Shown: positions 16,023 through 22,352 of the stretch, piece by piece | Position numbering within the stretch: the first letter of the stretch is position 1 | Layout: the number at the start of each line of letters is the position of its first letter | IMG/VR virus record: IMGVR_UViG_3300025771_000164 | Span: 1-25,879 of that record | From: a virus | Strand: one strand, 5' to 3' | Length of the DNA: 25,879 nt | Made by a program: the position numbers and the translations under genes | The notes under the pieces: model-generated | What the model was told of the DNA's origin: nothing | The model's input: the letters and a program-made list of their open reading frames with translations, nothing else | The model's database searches: none

Positions 16023-16648
16023 TAGTTCCCAATAAGTTTGTATTCAACAACGATTTTGCTTGCCTCGTCCTCAAGGATAGTTCCGATAGCATTGCCTATG
16101 TCCTTCGTGTATGCGCTCTCCAATAGCTTCTTGTACCTCTTGTATTGAGCCTTGACAGTCGGCTCAAGGAACGGGGTGGGTGCGATGCCATGGAGGTAGA
16201 CGTTCCGACTAATCATGAAGGACATGCCATCGTAGGACATGAAGCGCCCCGTCTTGCGGTCTTGCCATTGCTCAACGGGTTTGTCCGTTATCCATTGACG
16301 GATGGCAGGTTGTAGCGTACCCTTCTCTCCGCTTCCAGATCCAAACTGAAATGGTGAGTCAGGTGCTTTGTTTGCGGTCATGGCACCCTTTACACCCTTC
16401 TCTACAAACGCCCAATAGGGTGCCCCCTCCATCGCCCACACTACACTTGTGTTGCCGTCCTTGTCTACAACGACTTTGTGTTGGATGCTCTCGCTCAAGT
16501 TGCCCGTGGCATTCTTGCCCTCCTTTTGCAGAATGGCACGAGCCGTGCGCGTTACAAATTTGCCGTAACTGTCGAGGGTCTTGGCTACCTTGGATAGCTT
16601 GACACGGACATCCCGCCCCAAAAGTTTTATCTTCAACTCCAGGCTCAT
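16022..16648 (-). CDS. HK97 gp10-like neck / tail completion protein
   Basis: This 208-residue protein has the pattern of HK97 gp10-type tail-completion proteins: a helical N-terminus ('KLSKVAKTLDSYGKFVTRTARAILQKEGKNATGNLSESIQHKV', residues ~17-59), then 'GAPYWAFVEKGVKG' (~75-88) and 'TPFLEPTVKAQYKRYKKLLESA' near the C-terminus. Such proteins sit at the head-tail junction. Extra residues between these blocks ('QFGSGSGEKGTLQPAIRQWITDKPVEQWQDRKTGRFMSYDGMS') make it longer than the usual ~110-150. It overlaps the preceding gene by ATGA. Confidence 0.72.
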   Translation of the reverse strand: MSLELKIKLLGRDVRVKLSKVAKTLDSYGKFVTRTARAILQKEGKNATGNLSESIQHKVVVDKDGNTSVVWAMEGAPYWAFVEKGVKGAMTANKAPDSPFQFGSGSGEKGTLQPAIRQWITDKPVEQWQDRKTGRFMSYDGMSFMISRNVYLHGIAPTPFLEPTVKAQYKRYKKLLESAYTKDIGNAIGTILEDEASKIVVEYKLIGN

Positions 16649-17112
16649 GGGTACAAGGCATCACAAAGGTCTACGACGTTAGGAATGCGAATGGTAAAGT
16701 TGCCCGACCACCCCGTGAGTAGGTTGTCAAACCTTGAGGTAAAAGGGGTGCAGTCGACGGGCAATTCAAACGACCATTCGTGGTTGACTGTTCCCCCTGC
16801 TTGGGTACTCAACGCCAACTCAAACTTGGCAATGACATCTTGCATGAGTAGAAGCGTCTCGCTATACACCTCCACAAGGTCATCCGATTGTTCTTCAACC
16901 ACCAAGTCACCAATGATAACCTCGTACCTAAACTCTACATACCCCCCATTGATCTGGGCACCGCTACACCCTGCGTACAAAAGCGGGTATTTGTCAATGG
17001 TCATCTTGTCAATGTCTACCTCCTTGGTCGTGTTGGTGTAGTAGGCTTGAATTGTTTGGTGTTCGTCAACGATGTTGCGAAAGGTGTTGTCGATGTCTTT
17101 AACGCTTTGCAT
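16645..17112 (-). CDS. tail terminator / neck-type protein
   Basis: This 155-residue protein carries 'QTIQAYYTNTTKEVDIDKMTIDKYPLLYAG' early, 'EVIIGDLVVEEQSDDLVEVYSETLLLMQDVIAKF' in the middle and 'SFELPVDCTPFTSRFDNLLTGWSGNFTIRIPNVVDLCD' at the end. The last block is a pattern I recall in neck or tail-terminator proteins from Bacteroidota phages next to gp10-like genes. It begins 14 bases inside the end of the preceding tail-chaperone extension. A tail terminator caps the finished tail and contacts the neck. The role is inferred from pattern and place. Confidence 0.62.
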   Translation of the reverse strand: MQSVKDIDNTFRNIVDEHQTIQAYYTNTTKEVDIDKMTIDKYPLLYAGCSGAQINGGYVEFRYEVIIGDLVVEEQSDDLVEVYSETLLLMQDVIAKFELALSTQAGGTVNHEWSFELPVDCTPFTSRFDNLLTGWSGNFTIRIPNVVDLCDALYP

Positions 17113-17344
17113 TGATTTTTATGCTTTCCGATAACCGCAAGTCAATTTCGTAGGCAAGGAACGTGAATGCCTCACTTATCAATATACGGCTAACCGCGTC
17201 CAGCTTGAGCAAGTCCCCGTCAGCCAACGAGTACATCACTCGGTACCAACCCCATTTATCCCGAAACTCCCGTTTCCCTTCCGATTGTTCGACGGAGGTA
17301 AAGAGGACCGCAAATCTCTCGCGAATGTCTCTGCGATATTCCAA
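17099..17344 (-). CDS. tail chaperone -1 frame extension (gpGT-like)
   Basis: This frame has no ATG or other convincing start: the open frame reaches up through the T9 run, and only a TTG is available. It encodes about 81 residues including 'FRDKWGWYRVMYSLADGDLLKLDAVSRILISEAFTFLAYEIDL'. The KWGWY block is familiar from tail-chaperone extensions. A -1 slip at 17343-17351 would join it to residue 169 of the upstream protein to give a 250-residue fusion, as in the lambda G/GT pair. The frame alone is not a likely independent gene. Its end overlaps the start of the neck-type gene by 14 bases. Confidence 0.7.
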   Translation of the reverse strand: MEYRRDIRERFAVLFTSVEQSEGKREFRDKWGWYRVMYSLADGDLLKLDAVSRILISEAFTFLAYEIDLRLSESIKINAKR

Positions 17345-17850
17345 AAAAAAACCATTGCTCCCACGGCTATTGTCATGGGCATGGAACGCATCACTTCAAT
17401 GCGCGGCTCGTCAACGGCATAGTCTTCGATTTGGTAATGACCATGCACCTTCTCGGTAATGGGGCGGTACATCAAAGCCATCGCCCTATCCAAGTTCTCC
17501 ACGAACCTACCTTCGGTAGCGTAGTGTTCGAGGTCTACAAACTCACCAAACGTCAGGTTGTTCCAATTGGGAATGAAGCCGTATTCGATGCCTTCGTACT
17601 CGAAGGTTTGCACCAAGTCCACGTCACCTTCAGGTGGTTGTTGCACCCACGCCAACCGACTCACAATATCCTCGTAACTGTCTTGTGTGAGGTAGGGCAT
17701 CTCGTCCTCGGTCAAACCACAAAAGGCGGTAATGGCAACGATAGCCTTTTGCCGTGTGGTCGTAGCCTTCTCAATGCTTGCGGAGTAGTATTGGTACTCT
17801 CTCACGCTTACATCATTCCAGCTCGTGGGTATGGTAATCTTCTTCTTCAT
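17236..17850 (-). CDS. tail assembly chaperone, 0-frame product (gpG-like)
   Basis: This 204-residue protein has the signature of tail assembly chaperones in Bacteroidota phages: 'SWNDVSVREYQYYSAS' at the start, 'VAITAFCGLTEDEMPYLTQDSYEDIVSRLAWV' (~38-69), 'FIPNWNNLTFGEFVDLEHYA' (~92-111), 'RAMALMYRPITEKVHGHYQIEDY' (~122-144) and 'MPMTIAVGAMVFF' (~157-169). The 35 residues after the T9 run ('WNIAETFARDLRSSL...') belong to the 0-frame product only. Chaperones of this type coat the tape measure during tail assembly. Lambda places its pair directly before the tape measure; here it directly follows the large terminase, separated from the tape measure by four tail genes. It overlaps the terminase by 4 bases. 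Confidence 0.72.
   Translation of the reverse strand: MKKKITIPTSWNDVSVREYQYYSASIEKATTTRQKAIVAITAFCGLTEDEMPYLTQDSYEDIVSRLAWVQQPPEGDVDLVQTFEYEGIEYGFIPNWNNLTFGEFVDLEHYATEGRFVENLDRAMALMYRPITEKVHGHYQIEDYAVDEPRIEVMRSMPMTIAVGAMVFFWNIAETFARDLRSSLPPSNNRKGNGSFGINGVGTE
17343..17351 (-). other. probable -1 ribosomal frameshift site (T9 run)
   Basis: Nine T residues on the coding strand contain the slippery heptamer T TTT TTT. In frame 0 the bases read ATG GTT TTT TTT TGG. A -1 slip after the second TTT re-reads the last T and continues TTG GAA TAT into the KWGWY frame. The 0 frame ends 35 codons later at 17238-17236. Transcriptional slippage on the same run is an alternative mechanism. Confidence 0.65.
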
Positions 17851-19007
17851 GCGATAACGTAGTGCCCTTGGCGTTTGGCTAATTTATTCAAACAACAATA
17901 TCTAATCGCATCGACCCCATGATTGTGCATATCGACGGGTTGACCAAGCATCCTGCCATCGCGATCTGTTTTCCACTTGTAGTTCCGAAACTCCTTGTGT
18001 AGGTCTACGCTCTCCGCGTGGATGTGCAACTTGCGTCGCCTCATGATGTCGATGCCCTGCCTTATGGAGTCGGGACCTTTGCGGGCGGGCTTGACATTGA
18101 AGCCCTCCCTTCGCAGTTCCTCGATACTCTTTGGCTCCGCGCTATCGGCAATGACTTCGGTGGTGCGGTCAATGCCTATCTCTCTCATGTACCTGGCGAT
18201 GTCTTGGTTTGTCATGCCCGTCTCGTACAACACTTGTTCCAAGTACAAGTCACCTTGGTTGTCGCCCAAGATGTACACGGCAATGAGGGCGGAGGGGTCG
18301 GTGGCGTACCCAAAGTCCAACCCGTAGGCAATCAATTTGGCTTGAGCTGGGCGTTCCTTGTAGGTGTGGGTAGTGAAGATTGTTTCTCTGCTGACACCCC
18401 GCATGCCCAAACCAAACACCCTCCAATAGTTCTCATCCGTTTCTTGCAGTCGTTCAATCTCTGCAATGGTCTCCTTGTTCAAGAAAGGGTTGTCTCGGTA
18501 GGTGCTGACAAAGAAGTTGGCATCGTCGCGTGGTATCAATTCGTCGTAGATGTAGGAGTATTCCATCGACGGGTTGAAGTCGCAGATGAATTTGTGCGTG
18601 GTACGAAGGAGTAGTTGGTACGTCTCATCCCGCGATAGCTCGTTTATTTCATTGACGTAGCAGACGTGGCGGCGACGTCCTCTAATTCGGTCGGGGCTAT
18701 CGACCGATATAAACTCCCACATGTTGCCAAAGAGCATGTAGGTTTGTTCGGTCTTGTTGTGGTTCTTCTCGGTGTACCACCCTTGGGTCATGAGTATCTC
18801 CACGAAGTCACGAAGGACGGAACCACGAAGCGAAGGAAAGGTCTTGCGTACTACACTAATCGTCCACCCTGCATTCGGGTTTTGGGCACACCACTCCGCA
18901 AGGACTTGGAGACAACTAAACGTCTTGCCACTACGCGAACCGCCTTGGTGTATCGACAGTCGTTTCTTGCATGACTTTAGGTCGTGGTATGTCTTGGGTT
19001 GCCTCAC
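17847..19007 (-). CDS. terL: terminase large subunit (DNA packaging ATPase / nuclease)
   Basis: This 386-residue protein drives DNA into the prohead and cuts the concatemer. The ATPase has a Walker A motif GGSRSGKT at residues 22-29, a Walker B region 'HVCYVNEIN' at ~114-122 and a coupling segment 'CDFNPSMEYSYIYDEL' near 142. The RNase-H-like nuclease carries Asp231 in 'YGLDFGYATDPSA', Asp288 in 'VIADSAEPKSIEEL' and Asp366 in 'HGVDAIRYC'. All expected acidic residues are visible, so the enzyme looks intact, though it is shorter than the usual 420-500. The start is GTG within a GTGA overlap with the small subunit. I cannot assign the packaging type from sequence alone. Confidence 0.93.
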   Translation of the reverse strand: MRQPKTYHDLKSCKKRLSIHQGGSRSGKTFSCLQVLAEWCAQNPNAGWTISVVRKTFPSLRGSVLRDFVEILMTQGWYTEKNHNKTEQTYMLFGNMWEFISVDSPDRIRGRRRHVCYVNEINELSRDETYQLLLRTTHKFICDFNPSMEYSYIYDELIPRDDANFFVSTYRDNPFLNKETIAEIERLQETDENYWRVFGLGMRGVSRETIFTTHTYKERPAQAKLIAYGLDFGYATDPSALIAVYILGDNQGDLYLEQVLYETGMTNQDIARYMREIGIDRTTEVIADSAEPKSIEELRREGFNVKPARKGPDSIRQGIDIMRRRKLHIHAESVDLHKEFRNYKWKTDRDGRMLGQPVDMHNHGVDAIRYCCLNKLAKRQGHYVIA

Positions 19008-19321
19008 TCGTCCTTGCCCAAGTTGCTTTCCTTTTGATCTGTTCGCTCCATGACATCTTCAAACCATGATGGCTCGGTAGGCTCGATGTCCATGACGACT
19101 GAAAGTTCTTGTTGCTTGGGCATGAAGTAGGGGAACAAGCCCGACAATGCCCGAAGGTACTTGTCCGCGCTTTCGTTGCGTAGCCCATCCAACGCATCTT
19201 GGATGTGCGTTACCTCCCCCTCCATGATGTGAATGAATAGGGTGCGGGCTTCTTCCGTGACCTTGTTAGGGCTTCCTTTGGGTCTACCCTTGCCGTGCTT
19301 GTTTCCCTTCTTGAATGCCAT
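19004..19321 (-). CDS. terS: terminase small subunit-like protein
   Basis: This 105-residue protein lies directly upstream of the large terminase with a 4-base overlap. It begins with a basic 'FKKGNKHGKGRPKGSPNKVTEEART' segment, familiar from phage small-terminase or packaging proteins, followed by helices 'LFIHIMEGEVTHIQDALDGLRNESADKYLRALSGLFPYFMP' and an acidic C-terminal tail. It would bind the packaging site on DNA and recruit the large subunit. Shorter than classical small terminases, but gene position and basic DNA-binding head support the call. Confidence 0.72.
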   Translation of the reverse strand: MAFKKGNKHGKGRPKGSPNKVTEEARTLFIHIMEGEVTHIQDALDGLRNESADKYLRALSGLFPYFMPKQQELSVVMDIEPTEPSWFEDVMERTDQKESNLGKDE

Positions 19322-19332
19322 GTTTTCTCGTG

Positions 19333-19728
19333 TTATTTTAACTCATCAAAGATGCTTGTTTGTTTGCTCAACACTACTCGCCTGGGCTTTGGTGGGTTCG
19401 GTGTTCCATTGGGTTGGAACCACCCGTTTTCATGACCCAACCTCGACCACTTAAGGTATCGTTCTTGTTCTCGGAGCATGGCGTTAAACTCGTACTCGTT
19501 TGGTTGGGCATGGTAAAACCTTCCGTCGTCGTCTTGCTTTACTATCCCCAAGTCCATTAGTTCGCTTACCCTTGCGGCAAGTGTTTGGTGTGGCATCTTC
19601 AGTTCGTCCCGTAGTTCTTGGGTCGTCATGCGTCGCCCACTCAAGTGCATGTACACCCGACGTGCTTTTGTGTCGCGTTCGCCAGATCGTACCAATTCCA
19701 AAAAAGCCTCTCTACTTTGTTTGCTCAT
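19333..19728 (-). CDS. winged-helix DNA-binding protein
   Basis: This 131-residue protein starts at MSKQSREAFLELV. The frame stays open further upstream, but those residues would lie inside the preceding gene and look non-coding; the chosen ATG makes an ATGA overlap. A winged helix-turn-helix covers about residues 20-75 ('ARRVYMHLSGRRMTTQELRDELKMPHQTLAARVSELMDLGIVKQDDDGRFY'), with 'HQTLAARVSELMDLG' as recognition helix. The C-terminal ~55 residues are basic with prolines. Placed just before the terminase genes, it may regulate late transcription. That is inference. Confidence 0.7.
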   Translation of the reverse strand: MSKQSREAFLELVRSGERDTKARRVYMHLSGRRMTTQELRDELKMPHQTLAARVSELMDLGIVKQDDDGRFYHAQPNEYEFNAMLREQERYLKWSRLGHENGWFQPNGTPNPPKPRRVVLSKQTSIFDELK

Positions 19729-20087
19729 TGCTCCAATTTGTTTTTGTAGTGTTGAATGATTTTCTCGGTTTCCTTCTTGTAGTATTCTTTGAAGTCTCCT
19801 TGACCTCCCTGCTCCATCCAAACCTTGTACATGATGTTTCGCATGCGTTGGCTTTGCTTCTTGGGTTGGTCGTATAAGTCTAACTCTATGTTGTCCAGCT
19901 CGTCTATTTCTTCGGTGTTGACGTGTTCGGTTCCTCGGTAGTACAAGACTCCAAACGTGTCCAAGCATCGGTCAATTTCGGCTACCTCATTTGTCGTCAA
20001 TTCTTGTGTGACAAATCGAATGCTCACCGACTTATCCTTTCTCCTTTGGTACCCGTCAAGAATGGCGGCATGGAACACCTTAAGCAT
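19725..20087 (-). CDS. hypothetical protein, conserved-looking
   Basis: This 120-residue protein has 'DKSVSIRFVTQELTTNEVAEIDRCLDTFGVLYYRG' (residues ~18-52), an acidic linker and 'SQRMRNIMYKVWMEQGGQGDFKEYYKKETEKIIQHYKNKL' (~79-118). I recall the same pair of blocks in proteins encoded near the replication genes of Bacteroidota phages, but no function is known to me. The C-terminal helix is charged and amphipathic. It overlaps the preceding gene by 8 bases and the following one by ATGA. Confidence 0.74.
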   Translation of the reverse strand: MLKVFHAAILDGYQRRKDKSVSIRFVTQELTTNEVAEIDRCLDTFGVLYYRGTEHVNTEEIDELDNIELDLYDQPKKQSQRMRNIMYKVWMEQGGQGDFKEYYKKETEKIIQHYKNKLEQ

Positions 20088-20565
20088 TCTCGCAACTATT
20101 CTTGTAGGCTTTCTCCAACTTCACCAAAGCATCCTTGAGGCATGACCCGCATTGGGTAAACTTCTTTGGCTTACCGAACACTTGTTTCCACACGTTGGAC
20201 AAGGCAAGTTGGTCGGGTCTACGAAACGTCTGCCTATCCCACGCGGGCTTCAAGACTGTCTCCCATGTCTTCTTGCTTTCCTCGTCCATCGGTTGGGCGT
20301 ATGGGAACAAGGCGTTTAGTTTCTTTCTGCGTTCCTCGCACCCGCAGTCCTCCCCTGCAATCGCCTTGGCTAACTTGTCAAGTTTGGTTGCCTCGGTTAT
20401 CTTTTGGATAGTGTCACCCAACCCTTCACTTTGCTTCTTCTTGGGCGCTGACTTCTTTCGAGCTGGAGCCTTGCGCTTGGCTTTGGGCTTGGTTGTACTT
20501 GTCGATTTTGCGCCTTGCTCTGCGGAGGGCTTTGTGGATTGTGTTTCGATTGATTCCTGTGGCAT
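20080..20565 (-). CDS. hypothetical protein with Lys-rich tail and Cys pairs
   Basis: This 161-residue protein has a strongly basic, Ala/Pro/Lys-rich N-terminal tail (residues ~25-45, 'KPKAKRKAPARKKSAPKKK'), then a compact domain starting 'EGLGDTIQKITEAT'. Cys74 and Cys76 in 'EDCGCEERRKKLNALFPY' and Cys139 and Cys142 in 'CGSC' could form a four-cysteine metal site. I recall GLGDxIxKxTxATG...CGC proteins from related phages but not a function. The first 46 residues are encoded in the 140 bases that also encode the end of the sigma-like factor. A start at an inner TTG before Gly-Asp would remove the overlap but also the tail. Confidence 0.68.
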   Translation of the reverse strand: MPQESIETQSTKPSAEQGAKSTSTTKPKAKRKAPARKKSAPKKKQSEGLGDTIQKITEATKLDKLAKAIAGEDCGCEERRKKLNALFPYAQPMDEESKKTWETVLKPAWDRQTFRRPDQLALSNVWKQVFGKPKKFTQCGSCLKDALVKLEKAYKNSCENA

Positions 20566-21016
20566 GGGAAAGGGTGTTTAGTGTGTGTTCGTGAAGGTAG
20601 TAAACTCTGAAAATTTCTCGCTCAAAGAACGGGAGGGTACCAAGTACCGCATCCACGTTGGGCATGTGTTGACTTGTCCAAGCGTCGGTGCGTTGGTCGT
20701 TCGTCTTGTTGGGAATAAGCAACACATGAAAGTCCAGATCGTTTGTCTCTCTCTCCTTGTGCTTCTTGTACTTGTAGTAGAATCGTGTGGTTTTGCTGAA
20801 GGCGTTAATCTTGGCGACTCGGATAAGGTAGTACCACAACTCACCGCGATTGCAGATGTCTTCGTACTTCTCCCCGTTGTCCTCCAAGATTGTCACACAC
20901 AAGTCGTGCATGAGGTCTTGTCCAAGTTCCTCCCCAACGTACATGCAGCACATGTCTTGAAGCCTATCGTAGTGCTTGCTCAAAAACTTTTGCGTACATG
21001 TAATGCAGTCGGTCAC
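20426..21016 (-). CDS. sigma-70-like RNA polymerase factor
   Basis: This 196-residue protein has the layout of a short (ECF-type) sigma factor. Residues ~12-80 correspond to region 2 ('LSKHYDRLQDMCCMYVGEELGQDLMHDLCVTILE' and 'LWYYLIRVAKINAFSKTTRFYYKYKKHK'). Residues ~122-172 correspond to region 4 ('VDAVLGTLPFFEREIFRVYYLHEHTLNTLSHATGINRNTIHKALRRARRKI'), with a helix-turn-helix at ~144-168. It probably redirects host RNA polymerase to middle or late phage promoters. The Gln/Ser-rich last 25 residues overlap the start of the next gene. It overlaps the NinG-like gene by ATGA. Confidence 0.75.
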   Translation of the reverse strand: MTDCITCTQKFLSKHYDRLQDMCCMYVGEELGQDLMHDLCVTILEDNGEKYEDICNRGELWYYLIRVAKINAFSKTTRFYYKYKKHKERETNDLDFHVLLIPNKTNDQRTDAWTSQHMPNVDAVLGTLPFFEREIFRVYYLHEHTLNTLSHATGINRNTIHKALRRARRKIDKYNQAQSQAQGSSSKEVSAQEEAK

Positions 21017-21411
21017 AAGTCCTTCAATTTTTGCTCGTACATCTTACGCATGGCAACGATGTCGGTAAGGCTAAACTTGCTCATTTGTTGGCTCGCCTGG
21101 TGTACCTTCTCTGCGGTGCCTTCTCCGTAGATGGCATCCAATCGCTTACCAAATTTGTAGGATTGTGAACTATCGTACAAGTTACATCTTGGGCATTGCG
21201 GCATTACATTGACCATGCCCGTGCTTGGGTCGTGCATCCATCGCGTAGAGTATTTGGAGCGAGACATGAAGTGACCCGCATGCATTTCGGCTACGGGTTT
21301 GAGGACACCACACGTTATGCACTTTGTCCTACCTGCCTTGTCCGCATATAGGTTACGGATGTACTTGCTAAACACCGCGTCCAACTTCTTGACTTCTTTG
21401 CGACGACTCAT
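21013..21411 (-). CDS. NinG/Rap-like recombination nuclease
   Basis: This 132-residue protein matches the NinG/Rap pattern. It has 'KKLDAVFSKYIRNLYAD' at residues 8-24, a zinc pair Cys31-Cys34 ('KCITCG'), 'MHAGHFMSRSKYSTRWM' with His44 and His47, a second pair Cys73-Cys76 ('PQCPRCN') and 'YKFGKRLDAIYGEG'. Lambda Rap (NinG) binds and cuts branched DNA during recombination. This protein is shorter than lambda Rap (about 200 residues) but keeps the whole Cys/His core. It is coupled to the methyltransferase upstream and the sigma-like gene downstream by ATGA overlaps. Confidence 0.82.
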   Translation of the reverse strand: MSRRKEVKKLDAVFSKYIRNLYADKAGRTKCITCGVLKPVAEMHAGHFMSRSKYSTRWMHDPSTGMVNVMPQCPRCNLYDSSQSYKFGKRLDAIYGEGTAEKVHQASQQMSKFSLTDIVAMRKMYEQKLKDL

Positions 21412-22352
21412 GCCTTACAATATAAACCCTCCATTTCTTGTATCGCTTGAAAGATCTGGACGGCTACTTGTGGGACGATGGCATTTCCGTAGGCTTTGAT
21501 TGTTTCCTTTCTCCACTTTGAAATGGAGATGTCGTCCAATTCTTTGGGAAGCCCATCATTTCTTCCACAAATAGGGGAGACAGTTGGGAAGTCGTCCCAT
21601 CTTCTTGCTTCCAATCTTGGTCGGTGTGGACGTACACATTCCGTAGAAGAAGGCTTCGGTCTATTCCGTCCCTGCTCACCATTGCTTCGGGCGAGTACGC
21701 ACCCTTCCAATCCGTTGCCGTTGGTGTCGCGAGTAGTCCCGACTCCACCACATCCCGCAACTTCACACCCCACCTTTCCCCCTTCTTGTTCTCTCGGTAG
21801 AATCCGCCCGCCTCGTTGGTCTTTACATCCTTCACCGCACCCCCTTCCACATCCGTTGTGCGGGGCGTGGGCAACAATCCACACTCTATCCCTTCGGTGG
21901 GGTGCATTGTAGACGGCACAAGCTGGAAGAATAAACGATTGTACTTCGTACCCTTCAGCTTCCAAGTCAGCTTGACACGCTTCGAATTGAATGCCTCCAT
22001 CCCAATCAGTAAGCCCGCGAACGTTCTCCGCCACGACCCAACGGGGTTGACACTCTCGAACAACTCTAAACATCTCGGACCACAAACTGCGCTCGTCTTC
22101 GGTTCCAAGTCGTTTTCCTGCACTTGAGAAGGGTTGGCATGGGAACCCCCCCGTGAGGACTCCAACTCGTCCAAGATGGATAGTTGCGTCCAAGTCGTGG
22201 ATGTCTTCGTATTGTCTGACATTTGGAAATTGGTGTTTGAGTACGCGCCTGGGGAAGTCCTCCCATTCGCAGTTAAAGATGTTGTCCCACCCCATGTATT
22301 CGGCAGCCAAGTCAAAGCCTCCAATGCCTGAAAACAAAGATGCGTGGGTCAT
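21408..22352 (-). CDS. dcm: C5-cytosine DNA methyltransferase
   Basis: This 314-residue enzyme transfers a methyl group from S-adenosylmethionine to cytosine C5. Motif I is 'LFSGIGGFDLA' (residues 6-16), motif IV 'GGFPCQPFS' (68-76) with catalytic Cys72, motif VI 'ENVRGL' (109-114), motif VIII 'PHRRDRVWIV' (151-160), and the motif IX/X end is 'KAYGNAIVPQVAVQIF'. The target-recognition part (~165-285) is unusually Gly/Cys/Arg-rich. The same bases are open for 286 codons in another frame, so its composition may be constrained by overlap. The enzyme could protect phage DNA from host restriction. Its target cannot be read from sequence. Confidence 0.9.
   Translation of the reverse strand: MTHASLFSGIGGFDLAAEYMGWDNIFNCEWEDFPRRVLKHQFPNVRQYEDIHDLDATIHLGRVGVLTGGFPCQPFSSAGKRLGTEDERSLWSEMFRVVRECQPRWVVAENVRGLTDWDGGIQFEACQADLEAEGYEVQSFILPACAVYNAPHRRDRVWIVAHAPHNGCGRGCGEGCKDQRGGRILPREQEGGKVGCEVAGCGGVGTTRDTNGNGLEGCVLARSNGEQGRNRPKPSSTECVRPHRPRLEARRWDDFPTVSPICGRNDGLPKELDDISISKWRKETIKAYGNAIVPQVAVQIFQAIQEMEGLYCKA
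21464..22324 (-). CDS. long overlapping frame inside the methyltransferase gene
   Basis: A second same-strand frame is open for 286 codons entirely within the methyltransferase gene. Its C-terminal half reads more like a protein than the gene around it: 'SWRRTFAGLLIGMEAFNSKRVKLTWKLKGTKYNRLFFQLVPST', two similar motifs 'GLLPTPRTTDVEGG' and 'GLLATPTATDWKGA', and 'SQLSPLFVEEMMGFPKNWT'. I recall the LLPTPT...DWKG...LNPxFVExMMGFPxxWT series from many phage proteins. Part of that recurrence may only mirror conservation of methyltransferase motifs read out of frame. A real gene might start at an inner codon. I treat it as possible dual coding. Confidence 0.38.
   Translation of the reverse strand: MEALTWLPNTWGGTTSLTANGRTSPGAYSNTNFQMSDNTKTSTTWTQLSILDELESSRGGSHANPSQVQENDLEPKTSAVCGPRCLELFESVNPVGSWRRTFAGLLIGMEAFNSKRVKLTWKLKGTKYNRLFFQLVPSTMHPTEGIECGLLPTPRTTDVEGGAVKDVKTNEAGGFYRENKKGERWGVKLRDVVESGLLATPTATDWKGAYSPEAMVSRDGIDRSLLLRNVYVHTDQDWKQEDGTTSQLSPLFVEEMMGFPKNWTTSPFQSGERKQSKPTEMPSSHK

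Noticed and set aside
15246-16025. Long plus-strand open frame (259 codons) opposite the 475-residue tail gene
   Set aside because: Its sequence is Val/Arg/Cys-rich as expected for the reverse of this codon usage, and all neighbours are on the other strand.
19333-19968. Longer version of the winged-helix gene starting at 19968
   Set aside because: The first 80 residues are Arg/His/Gln-rich and lie inside the preceding gene; the inner ATG has the normal 4-base overlap.
3229-21425. Shared 13-mer GGTTTATATTGTA on the minus strand upstream of 3228 and of 21411
   Set aside because: One copy lies inside the methyltransferase coding sequence, no -33 element sits at the right distance, and a few 13-base matches are expected by chance in 25.9 kb.
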